Notes: a model not told the origin generated them from the letters alone. A stretch of DNA of 64,000 nucleotides from Bacillota bacterium (GCA_023460035.1 JAEWRN010000021.1:62001-126000); one strand, 5' to 3'. Counted from the stretch's first letter, positions 1 through 8,086 are shown. Program-made: numbers and translations.

Positions 1-123
1 CGCTTCCACATGCCCTTTGGGGAAAGCCCAGTGCCCGCCGGCGACGTGTTTGACCATCAGCACGCGCGTGGGCCCCGGCCCGGGGGCAAAGCAAAGGGCA
101 CCACAGCTTTTTTCGTATTTCAT
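1..123 (-). CDS. NUDIX hydrolase, N-terminal fragment cut by window edge
   Basis: The first 41 codons of a minus-strand gene are present and the rest lies beyond the left edge. The ATG at 121-123 is preceded by an AGAGAG-like ribosome binding site. The stretch GGHWAFPKGHVEA is the start of a NUDIX box as found in diadenosine tetraphosphate pyrophosphohydrolase (MutT/Ap4A type) enzymes, which read [GA]-W-[GA]-[FL]-P-K-G-H-x-E. The catalytic REx2E Glu residues lie outside the window, so the substrate cannot be inferred. It is transcribed divergently from the NERD-like gene at 248. Confidence 0.75.
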   Translation of the reverse strand, partial: MKYEKSCGALCFAPGPGPTRVLMVKHVAGGHWAFPKGHVEA

Positions 124-146
124 CGCAAATTCTCTCTTTCGACAGT

Positions 147-175
147 TTGTGTTTGGCAGTCTTGTTTGTTATAAT
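147..175 (+). promoter_or_regulatory. Probable sigma-A promoter of the NERD-like gene
   Basis: A -35 candidate TTGTGT (147-152) and a perfect -10 TATAAT (170-175) are separated by 17 bp. They lie about 70 bp before the ATG at 248. Confidence 0.55.
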
Positions 176-247
176 AAAAAAAGATCAAAAACAGGGGTCG
201 CCAAAGGCGACGTGCCCAGTGAATATGTGTGTGTAAAGGAGCTTTTC

Positions 248-880
248 ATGAATACCACGGCAGTCCTTAATATTGCGGGGGCACTTGTCATCCTCGCCAT
301 CGTGATGCTTGTTTTCTTTTTCATCCTGCGCAGCCAAAACGACGAGGGCCCGCGCAAGGACAGGCATAAACCGCATACCGACGGCGGGGTTGCCAAAATG
401 GTGGCCGCACTGGGGCGGTATGCTTCGATGCACGGGTTTGTGATGGTTGCACCCGCCGTGCTGCAAAGCAAAGAGAAAGAGTGTAAGCTGGACGCGGTGC
501 TGGTGACCTATGCGGGGGTCGTGGGCGTGCGGTGCATGGGCCACAACGGCGAAATTTTTGCAAATTCCGGCGAGAGCGAGTGGCTTTGGGTGACAAGCGA
601 GGGCCGCCGCCCGCTGCCCGACCCGGTGGGCCAGGCAGCTGCCGATGTGCGCGTGTTGCGGGATGTGCTGATGCAAAACGGCGCTTTGCGCAATATCCCG
701 GTGGAATGCCTGACGGTGTTCACCGACAAAGCCGTGCAGCTTGCCGTGCCCAAAAGCACCCCCATTTACCGCCGCAAAGAGCTGTTGAGTTTGCTGGAGG
801 GTGAAAAGTACCTGCAGGACAAGGGTATTGATTTGCAGGCCGTGGCCGCAGTGCTGAAAAACGCCGCAGGCGCCCAGTAA
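248..880 (+). CDS. Membrane-anchored NERD-like domain protein
   Basis: A 210-residue protein. The ATG at 248 was chosen because AAAGGAG lies 8 bases upstream and the protein then begins directly with a membrane helix (about residues 9-27, ending FFFIL), followed by a basic linker. Residues about 75-150 resemble the NERD (nuclease-related) fold: DAVLVTYAGVVGV, then GEIF and a following tryptophan motif. The usual catalytic E/D-x-K after the third strand is replaced by GVRC, so nuclease activity is doubtful. A cytoplasmic domain tethered to the membrane is inferred. It ends just before a strong terminator and appears to be a single-gene unit. Function unknown. Confidence 0.6.
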   Translation: MNTTAVLNIAGALVILAIVMLVFFFILRSQNDEGPRKDRHKPHTDGGVAKMVAALGRYASMHGFVMVAPAVLQSKEKECKLDAVLVTYAGVVGVRCMGHNGEIFANSGESEWLWVTSEGRRPLPDPVGQAAADVRVLRDVLMQNGALRNIPVECLTVFTDKAVQLAVPKSTPIYRRKELLSLLEGEKYLQDKGIDLQAVAAVLKNAAGAQ

Positions 881-917
881 GCACCTGCACCCAGTATACC
901 AGATTTTTTGCTGTATC

Positions 918-957
918 AAAAGGCAGGCGGGCAAATTTGCCCGCCTGCCTTTTTTAT
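918..957 (+). terminator. Rho-independent terminator of the NERD-like gene
   Basis: A perfect GC-rich palindrome (AGGCAGGCGGGCAAA and its complement) is followed by TTTTTTAT, 40 bases after the stop codon. Confidence 0.9.
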
Positions 958-1028
958 AAGTAAAGCGGGGAAAAGCGCAGGCGGAGAAACGCCGGCGGGC
1001 CGCCTGCCGCCAACGGGCGGCACAAACG

Positions 1029-1062
1029 AAAAAAGAACGGTGCCACAGGCACCGTTCTTTTG
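1029..1062 (-). terminator. Terminator of fba
   Basis: AAAAGAACGGTGCC, a 3-base loop, and its exact complement lie just downstream of the fba stop on the minus strand. The stem ends in an A/T-rich tract. Confidence 0.75.
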
Positions 1063-1079
1063 TTTTGGGAAAATGAAAT

Positions 1080-1943
1080 TTACGCCTTGTTGGCAGAGCC
1101 GAACAGGTCGATCTTCTCGCGCACGGTCTCGGCAATTGCCTTGGCACCGGGGGCCAGCAGCTTGCGGGGGTCAAAGCCTTTGCCCTCTTTGTCCTTGCCC
1201 TCTTCGATGTATTTGCGGGTGGCAGCTGCAAACGAAAGCTGGCACTCGGTGTTGACGTTGATTTTTGCGACGCCCAGCGAAATGGCCTCTTTGATCATGT
1301 CGCTGGGGATGCCGGTGCCGCCGTGCAGCACGAGGGGCAGCTCGCCGGTCTGTGCCTGAATTTTGGCCAGTGCGCCAAAATCAAGGCCTTTCCAGTTCGG
1401 CGGGTACACGCCATGGATGTTGCCAATGCCGGCGGCGAGGAAATCGACACCCAAAACGGCAATGCGCTTGCACTCGTCGGGGTCGGCAACCTCGCCCATG
1501 CCAATCACGCCGTCCTCTTCGCCGCCAATCGAGCCAACTTCGGCTTCGATGGAAAGGCCCTTGCTGTGTGCCAGCGCGACCAGCTCTGTGGTTTTTTCGA
1601 CGTTCTCGTCAATCGAATAATGGCTGCCGTCAAACATGATCGAGGTGAAACCCGCCTCGATGCAGGCTTTGGCGCCTTCGTAGCTGCCGTGGTCCAGGTG
1701 CAGGGCCACCGGCACGGTGATGCCCAGTGATTCATCCATTGCGCGCACCATGGCGGCAACGGTTTTAAAACCGGTCATGTATTTGCCCGCGCCTTCCGAC
1801 ACGCCCAAAATGACCGGGGACTTCAGCTCTTCTGCCGTTTGCAGAACCGCTTTGGTCCACTCGAGGTTATTGATGTTGAAATGGCCTACCGCGTAGTGGC
1901 CGGCCCGTGCTTTTTTCAGCATTTCGGTTGCATTTACCAGCAT
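1080..1943 (-). CDS. fba: Class II fructose-bisphosphate aldolase
   Basis: 287 residues, normal length for the FbaA/GatY class II family. It cleaves fructose 1,6-bisphosphate to dihydroxyacetone phosphate and glyceraldehyde 3-phosphate in glycolysis and gluconeogenesis, using Zn2+. Visible family motifs are LHLDHG (Asp84 proton donor and Zn ligand His85), FDGSHYS, EAEVGSIGG, and the later Zn-binding LVLHGGTG followed by KINVNTE. A weak GGGGG ribosome binding site precedes the ATG. It stands alone with its own promoter, a structured leader and a terminator. Tagatose/GatY-type substrate use cannot be excluded from sequence, but a single housekeeping copy fits FBP aldolase. Confidence 0.93.
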   Translation of the reverse strand: MLVNATEMLKKARAGHYAVGHFNINNLEWTKAVLQTAEELKSPVILGVSEGAGKYMTGFKTVAAMVRAMDESLGITVPVALHLDHGSYEGAKACIEAGFTSIMFDGSHYSIDENVEKTTELVALAHSKGLSIEAEVGSIGGEEDGVIGMGEVADPDECKRIAVLGVDFLAAGIGNIHGVYPPNWKGLDFGALAKIQAQTGELPLVLHGGTGIPSDMIKEAISLGVAKINVNTECQLSFAAATRKYIEEGKDKEGKGFDPRKLLAPGAKAIAETVREKIDLFGSANKA

Positions 1944-1967
1944 ATTATTTACCCCCGTAAATTAAAT

Positions 1968-2035
1968 TATAAAAAAACCGGTGTTACAGCGGTGCGGGGG
2001 CGGCTGCCCCCGGCCGGATTGTCTTTTCTGTAACA
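1968..2035 (-). promoter_or_regulatory. Terminator-like attenuator in the fba leader
   Basis: Read on the minus strand, an 8-bp outer stem (CTGTAACA at 2028-2035 in plus coordinates, TGTTACAG at 1982-1989) encloses a GGGGGC/GCCCCC hairpin (1996-2011). It is followed by ACCGG and seven U residues, about 25 bases before the start codon. This is the layout of an intrinsic terminator inside a 5' leader. Regulation is inferred; no known riboswitch class was recognised. Confidence 0.45.
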
Positions 2036-2040
2036 GCTTT

Positions 2041-2069
2041 ATTATATACGAAACCGCGCACAAAAACAA
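2041..2069 (-). promoter_or_regulatory. Promoter of fba
   Basis: -35 TTGTTT (2064-2069) and a perfect -10 TATAAT (2041-2046) on the minus strand, with 17 bp between them. Confidence 0.65.
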
Positions 2070-2111
2070 GCGCGCCGGGCCGAAACGCCGCCGGCGTGCC
2101 GGCGGCGAAGA

Positions 2112-2144
2112 ACAGCCCTGCCCGCACGGTGGCGGGCAGGGCTG
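2112..2144 (-). terminator. Weak terminator hairpin after sdpI
   Basis: CAGCCCTGCCCGC and GCGGGCAGGGCTG pair with a 6-base loop, 17 bases after the sdpI stop. The following tract is only moderately U-rich (TTCTTC). Confidence 0.45.
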
Positions 2145-2161
2145 TAACGGGTAGTCAAATT

Positions 2162-2824
2162 TTATTTTTGTGCTTTGCCCTTTTCGCTGCGAAAGGCCAA
2201 AAACGAAAACACGAACGGGATGCCGACCATGATGACAAACAACACCGCACAGGCGACAACCAATGCCGTGCCATGCAGCAAAAAGCCCGCGGCAGCCATC
2301 AACAGGCCGCCCCCGACCCACAAAAAGCCCGAGAGGCGGTGTGTCTTGCGCCATACCGTTTCACTGGAAATCGTCCACGGGGTGCGCACCCCCACAAAGT
2401 AGTTGGGCTTGATTTTGGGCAGGTAGTTGCCAAGAAAGGTTAACAGCAACCCAATGCCGGCCAAAATTAGCGCGTTGACCTGCAATGCGCCGGGGTGGGT
2501 GGCGCTGTACAGTAAGATGCCGGTAAACCCGGCAAAATATATCGACAGGATCAGCCGCAGCATGTGGTAGACGCCGGCGAATTTTGGGTAGTTCTGGCGC
2601 TTGGGGTCAATCAGCGGCAACAGTGACAGCAGCAGGTTTAGCCCCAGGGCAATGAGCGGCAGGTACAAAATGCTCAGCGGCGGGCCATAGCCGTCTATTT
2701 CACCGGCAATATTCCAGTGGGCGGGTACCTGCGCGGGCAAGTGGGGCAAAAAAAGCAGTGTCACCAGCAGCGATGCCAGAGAAATGCCCCATGCCAACAG
2801 CTCAGGTTTACAGCGTTTCCCCAT
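2162..2824 (-). CDS. sdpI: SdpI-family membrane protein (DUF1648 + SdpI)
   Basis: 220 residues with about six hydrophobic helices. The N-terminal part contains VPAHWNIAGEIDGYGP, the DUF1648 signature, and the C-terminal half has NYFVGVRTPWTISSE, typical of SdpI. In Bacillus subtilis, SdpI is a membrane immunity protein that also sequesters its repressor SdpR. Here the start codon overlaps sdpR by 17 bases and an internal AAAGGAGG drives translation, so the two are co-expressed. No SdpABC toxin genes are in the window, so an immunity role is not shown; many orphan SdpR-SdpI pairs exist. It could act as a signal-sensing membrane partner of the repressor. Confidence 0.85.
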   Translation of the reverse strand: MGKRCKPELLAWGISLASLLVTLLFLPHLPAQVPAHWNIAGEIDGYGPPLSILYLPLIALGLNLLLSLLPLIDPKRQNYPKFAGVYHMLRLILSIYFAGFTGILLYSATHPGALQVNALILAGIGLLLTFLGNYLPKIKPNYFVGVRTPWTISSETVWRKTHRLSGFLWVGGGLLMAAAGFLLHGTALVVACAVLFVIMVGIPFVFSFLAFRSEKGKAQK

Positions 2825-3095
2825 GGTCGCCCTCCTTTGAAAAAGATGCCGCCCAGCGCATCAGCTCTTCGAATACCGAGGTATCCAGCTCGTAATAAAT
2901 GTATTTGCCCTCGCGCTGGTCGCTGACAAGGCCCGCGTCTTTTAAGCAGGCAAGGTGGTGGCTGATGGTCGCGCCGGTCAGGCCCAGCCCCTCGCCCAGC
3001 TGCCCGGCGGTCAGGCGGCCGTCGTGCGAAAGACGCTCTAAAATTTCGCGCCGCGTCGGGTCACCCAGCGCCTTAAAGGTCTGCTGTATCGACAT
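2808..3095 (-). CDS. sdpR: ArsR/SdpR-family winged-helix repressor
   Basis: 95 residues starting at the ATG at 3095, preceded by AAAAGGAGGCG; an earlier in-frame start would lack a binding site. The motif FKALGDPTRREILERL, followed by a recognition helix in GLTGATISHHLACL and the wing DQREGKYIYYEL, places it in the ArsR superfamily. It lacks the metal-binding ELCVCDL cysteine motif of metal sensors, so it is of the SdpR autorepressor type. It overlaps sdpI and lies 35 bases after degV on the same strand, so it may also be read from the upstream operon. Confidence 0.88.
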   Translation of the reverse strand: MSIQQTFKALGDPTRREILERLSHDGRLTAGQLGEGLGLTGATISHHLACLKDAGLVSDQREGKYIYYELDTSVFEELMRWAASFSKEGDHGETL

Positions 3096-3129
3096 GCGGA
3101 CGCCTCCTTTTCTGTTGCCCGCCGGGCAG

Positions 3130-4002
3130 TCACTCGGCAAGGTAAATCAGCGCAATTGCGTCGGTGCCGGTGTTGCTGGTCACCGCAGCGCCGAGGTGAA
3201 AAATGCATTCGGGCGGGTAACCCATCGTCTCCTCGCACAGCTTTGCCAGCTGCCGGGCGTCGCCGTGGCGGTCGGCTGCACTTTTGGTGGCGCCCACCAT
3301 ATAGGGGGTGGTTTCGCCCGCATGTGCTTTTAAATGGCCGGCCAGCGCCGGCAGCACCTTGGCGTCGCCCCGCACCTTTTGCACCACCTTTGTTTCGCCC
3401 TGCAAAATGGTGATGACCGGCCGCAGCCCCATCAACTCGCCCGCAAACGCGGCGGCGGCGGAGATGCGCCCGCTGCGCTTGATGATTTTAAGGCTGTGCA
3501 CCGACAGCACGACCTGTACTTTTTGAAAGCTGTCGTTTAAATACATTACCACGTCGGCCATTTCGGCACCGGCCGCCAGCTTTTCGGCGGCGCGCAGCAC
3601 AAAGCGGCCATACGCCATTGAATAAGTGTGGCTGTCCACAATGGTGACGCGCAGTGCCGAACCCGGGTGCTCTTCGGCGTACTGCTCGGCGGCAAACCGC
3701 GCGTTGGCACAGGTGGCGCTGCCCCCGCCGTTGATCGAGACATACAGCAGCTCTTCCACGCCCGCGGCGTCGTATTCGGCATATTTTTCGGCAAAGGTCA
3801 TCGGGGTAATCTGCGCGGTGGTCGGCATACCCTGTGCGGCGTCCAGCAGGTCATAAAACGCTTCACAGTCCAAATCCACCCGCTCGCTGTACTCTTTGCC
3901 GTCCAGCAATATGGTAAAGCTTAAAATATCGATGTTGTGCTGCTGCGCCATCTCCTGCGGGATATCGCAGGCAGAATCGGTCAGCACGGCATACCGTCTC
4001 AT
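3130..4002 (-). CDS. DegV family (fatty-acid-binding) protein
   Basis: 290 residues, usual length for the family. DegV proteins bind a fatty acid in a two-domain fold and in some Firmicutes present it to fatty acid kinase FakA. Visible motifs are the N-terminal VLTDSACDIP, the segment TTAQITPMTF (lipid-head-group loop), VDSHTYSMAYG and the KIIKRSGRIS segment. It overlaps trmL by ATGA, so it is translationally coupled in a pdxK-trmL-degV run. No FakA partner is in the window. The exact lipid and partner are unknown. Confidence 0.88.
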   Translation of the reverse strand: MRRYAVLTDSACDIPQEMAQQHNIDILSFTILLDGKEYSERVDLDCEAFYDLLDAAQGMPTTAQITPMTFAEKYAEYDAAGVEELLYVSINGGGSATCANARFAAEQYAEEHPGSALRVTIVDSHTYSMAYGRFVLRAAEKLAAGAEMADVVMYLNDSFQKVQVVLSVHSLKIIKRSGRISAAAAFAGELMGLRPVITILQGETKVVQKVRGDAKVLPALAGHLKAHAGETTPYMVGATKSAADRHGDARQLAKLCEETMGYPPECIFHLGAAVTSNTGTDAIALIYLAE

Positions 4003-4544
4003 GTGGCCTTTCCTCCCTCATTGGTGTCGCCGCCGGGGGCGCTGTCCCAGTCAAACGCAGTCAGCTGCCCTTCGGTCTGCATGCCCTCATAGTCCCATTG
4101 GCGCAGCACCTCGTAAGCGGCAACGGCCACGCTGTTTGACAGGTTCAGGCTGCGGGCGTGGGGGTCGGCGCGCATCGGCAGCCGCACACAGCTGCTTTCG
4201 TGTTCAAACAGCAGCGGCTCCGGCAGGCCCTTGTCCTCCCGCCCAAATACCAAATACGCGCCGTTTGGGTAAGCGACGTCGCTGTGCCGGTGGCGGCCCT
4301 TGGTGGTAAAAAAGTAAAACGGCCCGCTGTTCTTTGCAAAAAACTCCGGCAGGCTGTCATACATCGTAATGTCCAGCAGGTCCCAATAATCCAGCCCGGC
4401 GCGTTTCAGCTGCCGGTCGGTGATGGTGAAGCCCATCGGGCCGACTAAGTGCAGCCGCGCGCCGGTAACGGCGCAGGTGCGGGCAATGTTGCCGGTGTTT
4501 TGCGGGATTTGCGGTTCGACTAACACGAGATTCAGCGTTGCCAT
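3999..4544 (-). CDS. trmL: tRNA (cytidine/uridine-34-2'-O)-methyltransferase
   Basis: 181 residues of the SPOUT superfamily. TrmL methylates the ribose of the wobble base 34 of tRNA-Leu isoacceptors using SAM. The three SPOUT motifs are visible: PQNTGNIARTCAVTG near the N-terminus, LVFGREDKGLP, and the knot-forming RSLNLSNSVAVAAYE. The C-terminus carries about 30 extra residues that look disordered. It starts with ATG after AAGGAGG, lies 13 bases inside the end of pdxK, and overlaps degV, so the three are one operon. Confidence 0.9.
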   Translation of the reverse strand: MATLNLVLVEPQIPQNTGNIARTCAVTGARLHLVGPMGFTITDRQLKRAGLDYWDLLDITMYDSLPEFFAKNSGPFYFFTTKGRHRHSDVAYPNGAYLVFGREDKGLPEPLLFEHESSCVRLPMRADPHARSLNLSNSVAVAAYEVLRQWDYEGMQTEGQLTAFDWDSAPGGDTNEGGKAT

Positions 4545-5377
4545 TGGGCGTCCTCCTTCTGGGGCAGCAGCTCAGACAGCAACGGCTCAAATTCCACGCC
4601 AAAGCGCGCGTCGCGCCGGGCGGCATAAGTGGCCCGCGCCGCGTTTTCTACAAAGCGCAATGCCAGCTCGGCGGCACTTTGCAGTGCGTTGCCGCGCAAA
4701 AGGGCACCCGTCAGCACCGCGGCAAACAAATCGCCGGTGCCGGGGTAGTTTTCGTCCACGTAGTTGCATTTCAGCGAAAACAACTCCCACGCGGCTTCGC
4801 CGCGCCCCACGCACACCACGCCGCCGCCCGCCAGCGGCACGCCGGTGATGATGACCTTTGCGCCAAAGCGCTCGGCAAGGCGGCTGCACAGCGCTTCGGC
4901 CTGCTGCGGCTCGTACGCGGCCAGCGGCTCTTCGCCCGCAAGCAGCGCGGCCTCGGTGGGGTTGGGCACCAGCACGTCGGCCTTGGCACACAGGGTGCGC
5001 ATCGCTTCCACCATCTCGGGCCCAAACCCGTGGTACAACTGCCCGTTGTCCGCCATGGCGGGGTCGGTCACCTTCAGCGCGGCGGCGTGGTGCGGCAGCT
5101 CGTCCGCCAGCAGCAAAGCCTGCTGGGGCGACGAGAGGTAGCCGGTCAAAATACAATCAAAACCAATATCCTGCGACCGGTAAGCGGCTAGTGCGTCGGC
5201 AACAAAGCCGGTGGTGTCCAGCTTCGTCACCGGGTCAAACCCGCCGGTATGGCTGGACAGCAGGGCCCCGGGCAGCGGGCAGCACTGGCTGCCCATCACC
5301 GAAAGTACCGGTGACACCACGGCAAGGCTGGAGCGCCCCACCGTGGAAAGATCCTCGATACATAAAATGCGTTTCAA
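4532..5377 (-). CDS. pdxK: Pyridoxal/pyridoxamine kinase, ribokinase superfamily
   Basis: 281 residues. It phosphorylates pyridoxal, pyridoxamine or pyridoxine to the cofactor form in vitamin B6 salvage. The start MKRILCIEDLSTVGRSSL, the central DPAMADNGQLY and the catalytic anion-hole motif NYPGTGDLFAAVLTG (catalytic Asp in GTGD) match PdxK/PdxY. Translation starts at a TTG after GAGGTG. It is the first gene of the minus-strand run pdxK-trmL-degV, possibly extending to sdpR-sdpI. A -10-like TATAAT lies 78 bases upstream (5455-5460) without a clear -35. Confidence 0.87.
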   Translation of the reverse strand: MKRILCIEDLSTVGRSSLAVVSPVLSVMGSQCCPLPGALLSSHTGGFDPVTKLDTTGFVADALAAYRSQDIGFDCILTGYLSSPQQALLLADELPHHAAALKVTDPAMADNGQLYHGFGPEMVEAMRTLCAKADVLVPNPTEAALLAGEEPLAAYEPQQAEALCSRLAERFGAKVIITGVPLAGGGVVCVGRGEAAWELFSLKCNYVDENYPGTGDLFAAVLTGALLRGNALQSAAELALRFVENAARATYAARRDARFGVEFEPLLSELLPQKEDAQWQR

Positions 5378-5511
5378 GTTTTCACCTCATCAGGCACCGC
5401 ACCGGCGACAGTAAATGCACCGCACATGCAGCCCTATAAAAAGATATTCAGCTTATTATACCGCAGCCGGGCAAAAAACGAAACACCTTTTGCTACCAAA
5501 CTGCGGGTTTT

Positions 5512-5553
5512 GGGCAAAACAAAACGGCGGGGAAGCCGCAAGGCCCCCCGCCG
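5512..5553 (-). terminator. Terminator of serC-serA
   Basis: CGGCGGGG/CCCCGCCG stem (5525-5532 with 5546-5553), followed on the minus strand by TTTTGTTTT, 25 bases after the serA stop. Confidence 0.75.
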
Positions 5554-5577
5554 CAGATAATCCTGATTTTTTGCCGT

Positions 5578-6744
5578 TTAAATAATGCGCACGCGGATGC
5601 AGCCGTCCAGCCCTTTCAGGCGGGCGGTCACGCCGCCGCCCACCAGGCCGGAGACATCCAGCATCGTGTAGGCGATGTCGCCGCGGCTTTTGTTGACCAG
5701 GTTTTCAATATTCAGCCCCGCGTCGCTGGCAGCGCCGGTGATGCCGGACAGCAGCCCCGGCACGTTGCGGTGCATCACGCAGATGCGGCTGCCGCCTGCG
5801 CGCGGCAAATCGACATTCGGCAGGTTGACGCTGTTGCGAATGTTGCCGTTCAGCAAATAGTCGCGCAGCTCGTCCGCCGCCATCACGGCGCAGTTGTCCT
5901 CACTCTCCGGGGTGGAGGCGCCGAGGTGCGGCAGCGCTACGACACCCGGCTCGCCCAGCAGCTCTTCTGCCGGGAAGTCGCACACATACGCGCCGACCCG
6001 CCCGCCGCGCAGGGCGGCCAGCAGCGCGGTGTTGTCCACCAGCTCGCCGCGGGCAAAGTTTAAAATGCGCACGCCTTGCTTTACCTGTGCCAGCGATTCG
6101 CTGTTGATAAAGCGGGTGGTGTCCTTCGTCACCGGCAGGTGCAGGGTAATCAGGTCGCACTGGCTGTACAAATCACCCAAATTCACACAGTGGTGTACGG
6201 TGCGCGACAGGTTCCACGCTGCTTCGACCGAAATAAACGGGTCGTAGCCATAGACCTCCAGCCCGAGGTGGGTTGCGGTGTTGGCCACCCGCACGCCAAT
6301 GGCGCCAAGGCCGATAACCCCCAGCTTTTTGCCGGCAAGCTCCGGCCCCACAAAGCGGCTTTTGCCCTTTTCGACCAGCTTCGGGATGGCATCGCCCTGC
6401 CCTTTCAGGGTGTTTACCCATTCCAGCGCGGGGGCGATGTTGCGGCAGGAGAGCACCAAGCCCGCAATCGTCAGCTCTTTGACCGCATTGGCGTTGGCAC
6501 CGGGCGTGTTGAACACCACAATGCCCTTTTCGGTGCATTTGGGCACCGGGATGTTGTTGGTGCCGGCGCCGGCACGGGCAATGGCCAGCAGGGTTTCGGG
6601 CAGCTCCATCTCCTGCATGTTCTGGCTGCGCACCAGAATGCCGGTAGGCTGCTCCACATCGTCGCCCACGCAAAACAGGCTGCTGGGCAGGCGCTCAATC
6701 CCCTTGGGTGAAATGCTGTTCAGTGTTAAAATGTCCTGTGTCAT
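5578..6744 (-). CDS. serA: D-3-phosphoglycerate dehydrogenase
   Basis: 388 residues. It oxidises 3-phosphoglycerate to 3-phosphohydroxypyruvate, the first step of serine synthesis. The Rossmann motif GVIGLGAIGVRVAN, the NAD-binding region with ILNFARGEL (substrate Arg) and LPHLGASTPESE (catalytic His in PHLGAS) are visible. A short C-terminal ACT domain begins at about residue 318 with RICVMHRNVPGLLSGIT, which suggests serine feedback control. It is shorter than the long bacterial form because the intervening domain is absent. It overlaps serC by one base (TGATG), giving a tight two-gene operon. Confidence 0.93.
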   Translation of the reverse strand: MTQDILTLNSISPKGIERLPSSLFCVGDDVEQPTGILVRSQNMQEMELPETLLAIARAGAGTNNIPVPKCTEKGIVVFNTPGANANAVKELTIAGLVLSCRNIAPALEWVNTLKGQGDAIPKLVEKGKSRFVGPELAGKKLGVIGLGAIGVRVANTATHLGLEVYGYDPFISVEAAWNLSRTVHHCVNLGDLYSQCDLITLHLPVTKDTTRFINSESLAQVKQGVRILNFARGELVDNTALLAALRGGRVGAYVCDFPAEELLGEPGVVALPHLGASTPESEDNCAVMAADELRDYLLNGNIRNSVNLPNVDLPRAGGSRICVMHRNVPGLLSGITGAASDAGLNIENLVNKSRGDIAYTMLDVSGLVGGGVTARLKGLDGCIRVRII

Positions 6745-7826
6745 CAGCCATGCTTCCTTTCAAATTCTTTCATAAAGTCGACAAGGCCCGCAACCCCGGC
6801 GCGGGGCATCGCGTTGTAGATTGACGCGCGCATGCCGCCCACCAAACGGTGGCCCTTTAGGTTGACAAAGCCCTGCTGTGCCGCCTCGGTGCAGAACAGC
6901 TTGTCCAGCTCTTCGCTGGGGCTGGTAAAGGTGACGTTCATGATGCTGCGGTACTGCTTTTCAACAGGGTTTGTAAAAAACGCGCTGGCGTCAAGGTAGT
7001 CGTACAGCAGGGCCGCTTTTTCGTTGTTGATCTGCTCCATGGCCTCAAGGCCGCCCACTTCGTCCTCAATATAATGCAGCACAAGGCCCATCATATAAAT
7101 GCACCAGCAGGGCGGCGTGTTGTACATGCTGTCGGCGTCGATGATGGTTTTGTAATCCAGCATCGTGGGCACGTTGTCGGCGGCGTGGCCCAAAAGGTCC
7201 TCGCGGATGATGGCGACGGCCATACCGGCGGGCGCCACGTTTTTTTGCACGCCAAAATAAATTGCGCCATATTTGGAAAAATCGGTCGGGCGGGACAGAA
7301 TGCAGCTCGACATATCCGCCACCAGCGGGATGCCCTCTACCTGCGGCAGCTTGGTGTAACGGGTGCCAAAGATGGTGTTGTTTTCGCAGATGTGGATATA
7401 GCTTGATTTTTCGGGGTAGGTCAGCGCGTCCACATCGGGGATGTACGTAAAGTTTTTATCCTTGCTGGATGCCACAATGTGCACGGTGCCAAACTTGACG
7501 GCCTCTTGCGCGGCCTTTTTTGAAAAGTTGCCGGTGACGATGTAAGACGCTTCGCCGCTCGTCATAAAGTTTAGCGGCACCATGGCAAACTGGGTGCTGG
7601 CACCGCCCTGAAAAAAGCCAATTTTATAGTTGTCGGGGATCGACAGCACACGGCGCAGTGTGTCCTGCGCGTCGCGGAGAATGCCGTCGTACACACTAGA
7701 TCGATGGCTCATCTCCATAACAGATTGTCCGCTGCTCCCATATTCCAAAAGCTCACTTTGGGCTTTTTTCAATACGCTTTCGGGCAGCATCGACGGGCCG
7801 GCGCTGAAGTTGTATACTCTGGCCAT
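6744..7826 (-). CDS. serC: Phosphoserine aminotransferase
   Basis: 360 residues, family length. It transfers the amino group of glutamate to 3-phosphohydroxypyruvate to form phosphoserine, using PLP. The N-terminus YNFSAGPSMLPESVL and the PLP-lysine region YFGVQKNVAPAG, followed by IIREDLL, are diagnostic for SerC. It starts with ATG after GGAGGGAAAAG and is the first gene of serC-serA. No serB phosphatase is adjacent; the histidine phosphatase at 8087 is next in position, but a terminator separates it and it is probably not part of the pathway. Confidence 0.94.
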   Translation of the reverse strand: MARVYNFSAGPSMLPESVLKKAQSELLEYGSSGQSVMEMSHRSSVYDGILRDAQDTLRRVLSIPDNYKIGFFQGGASTQFAMVPLNFMTSGEASYIVTGNFSKKAAQEAVKFGTVHIVASSKDKNFTYIPDVDALTYPEKSSYIHICENNTIFGTRYTKLPQVEGIPLVADMSSCILSRPTDFSKYGAIYFGVQKNVAPAGMAVAIIREDLLGHAADNVPTMLDYKTIIDADSMYNTPPCWCIYMMGLVLHYIEDEVGGLEAMEQINNEKAALLYDYLDASAFFTNPVEKQYRSIMNVTFTSPSEELDKLFCTEAAQQGFVNLKGHRLVGGMRASIYNAMPRAGVAGLVDFMKEFERKHG

Positions 7827-7871
7827 TCTTTTCCCTCCATTTTTTGTTTTTACTCTGCTTGTTTAAGTGCA

Positions 7872-7896
7872 GATGCACCGGTTTTGCCGATGCATC
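7872..7896 (-). promoter_or_regulatory. Hairpin in the serC leader
   Basis: GATGCACCGG and CCGATGCATC form a 10-bp stem (one G-U pair) around a 5-base loop, about 45 bases upstream of the serC start. A TACAAT -10 candidate lies just upstream of it on the minus strand. No U-tract follows, so this is a leader hairpin of unknown role. Confidence 0.3.
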
Positions 7897-7950
7897 TACC
7901 ACACCATTGTACCGAATTTGCACGGCAAAAAACAGGGGCAAAACTGCAAG

Positions 7951-7977
7951 AAAAGCGGCGCAAAAACGCCGCTTTTT
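7951..7977 (-). terminator. Terminator after the histidine phosphatase gene
   Basis: AAAAGCGGCG, a short loop and CGCCGCTTTTT form a stem that would work in both directions. It lies between the phosphatase stop and the serC leader and separates the two transcription units. Confidence 0.7.
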
Positions 7978-8086
7978 ATGATAGCTTTACAAATGTGCAC
8001 GGGTGAACAACAAGTTTCAGCCGCCGTGCAAAAAAATGCAACTTTAGCCCCGCGGCGTGGCCGGTAGGGCAGGGCCGCAAAGAGGG

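Noticed and set aside
185..1231. Long open frame antisense to the NERD-like gene and fba end (348 residues)
   Set aside because: It is low-complexity Ala/His/Arg-rich, lacks a binding site, crosses two terminators and is fully explained as the reverse reading of real genes in GC-rich DNA.
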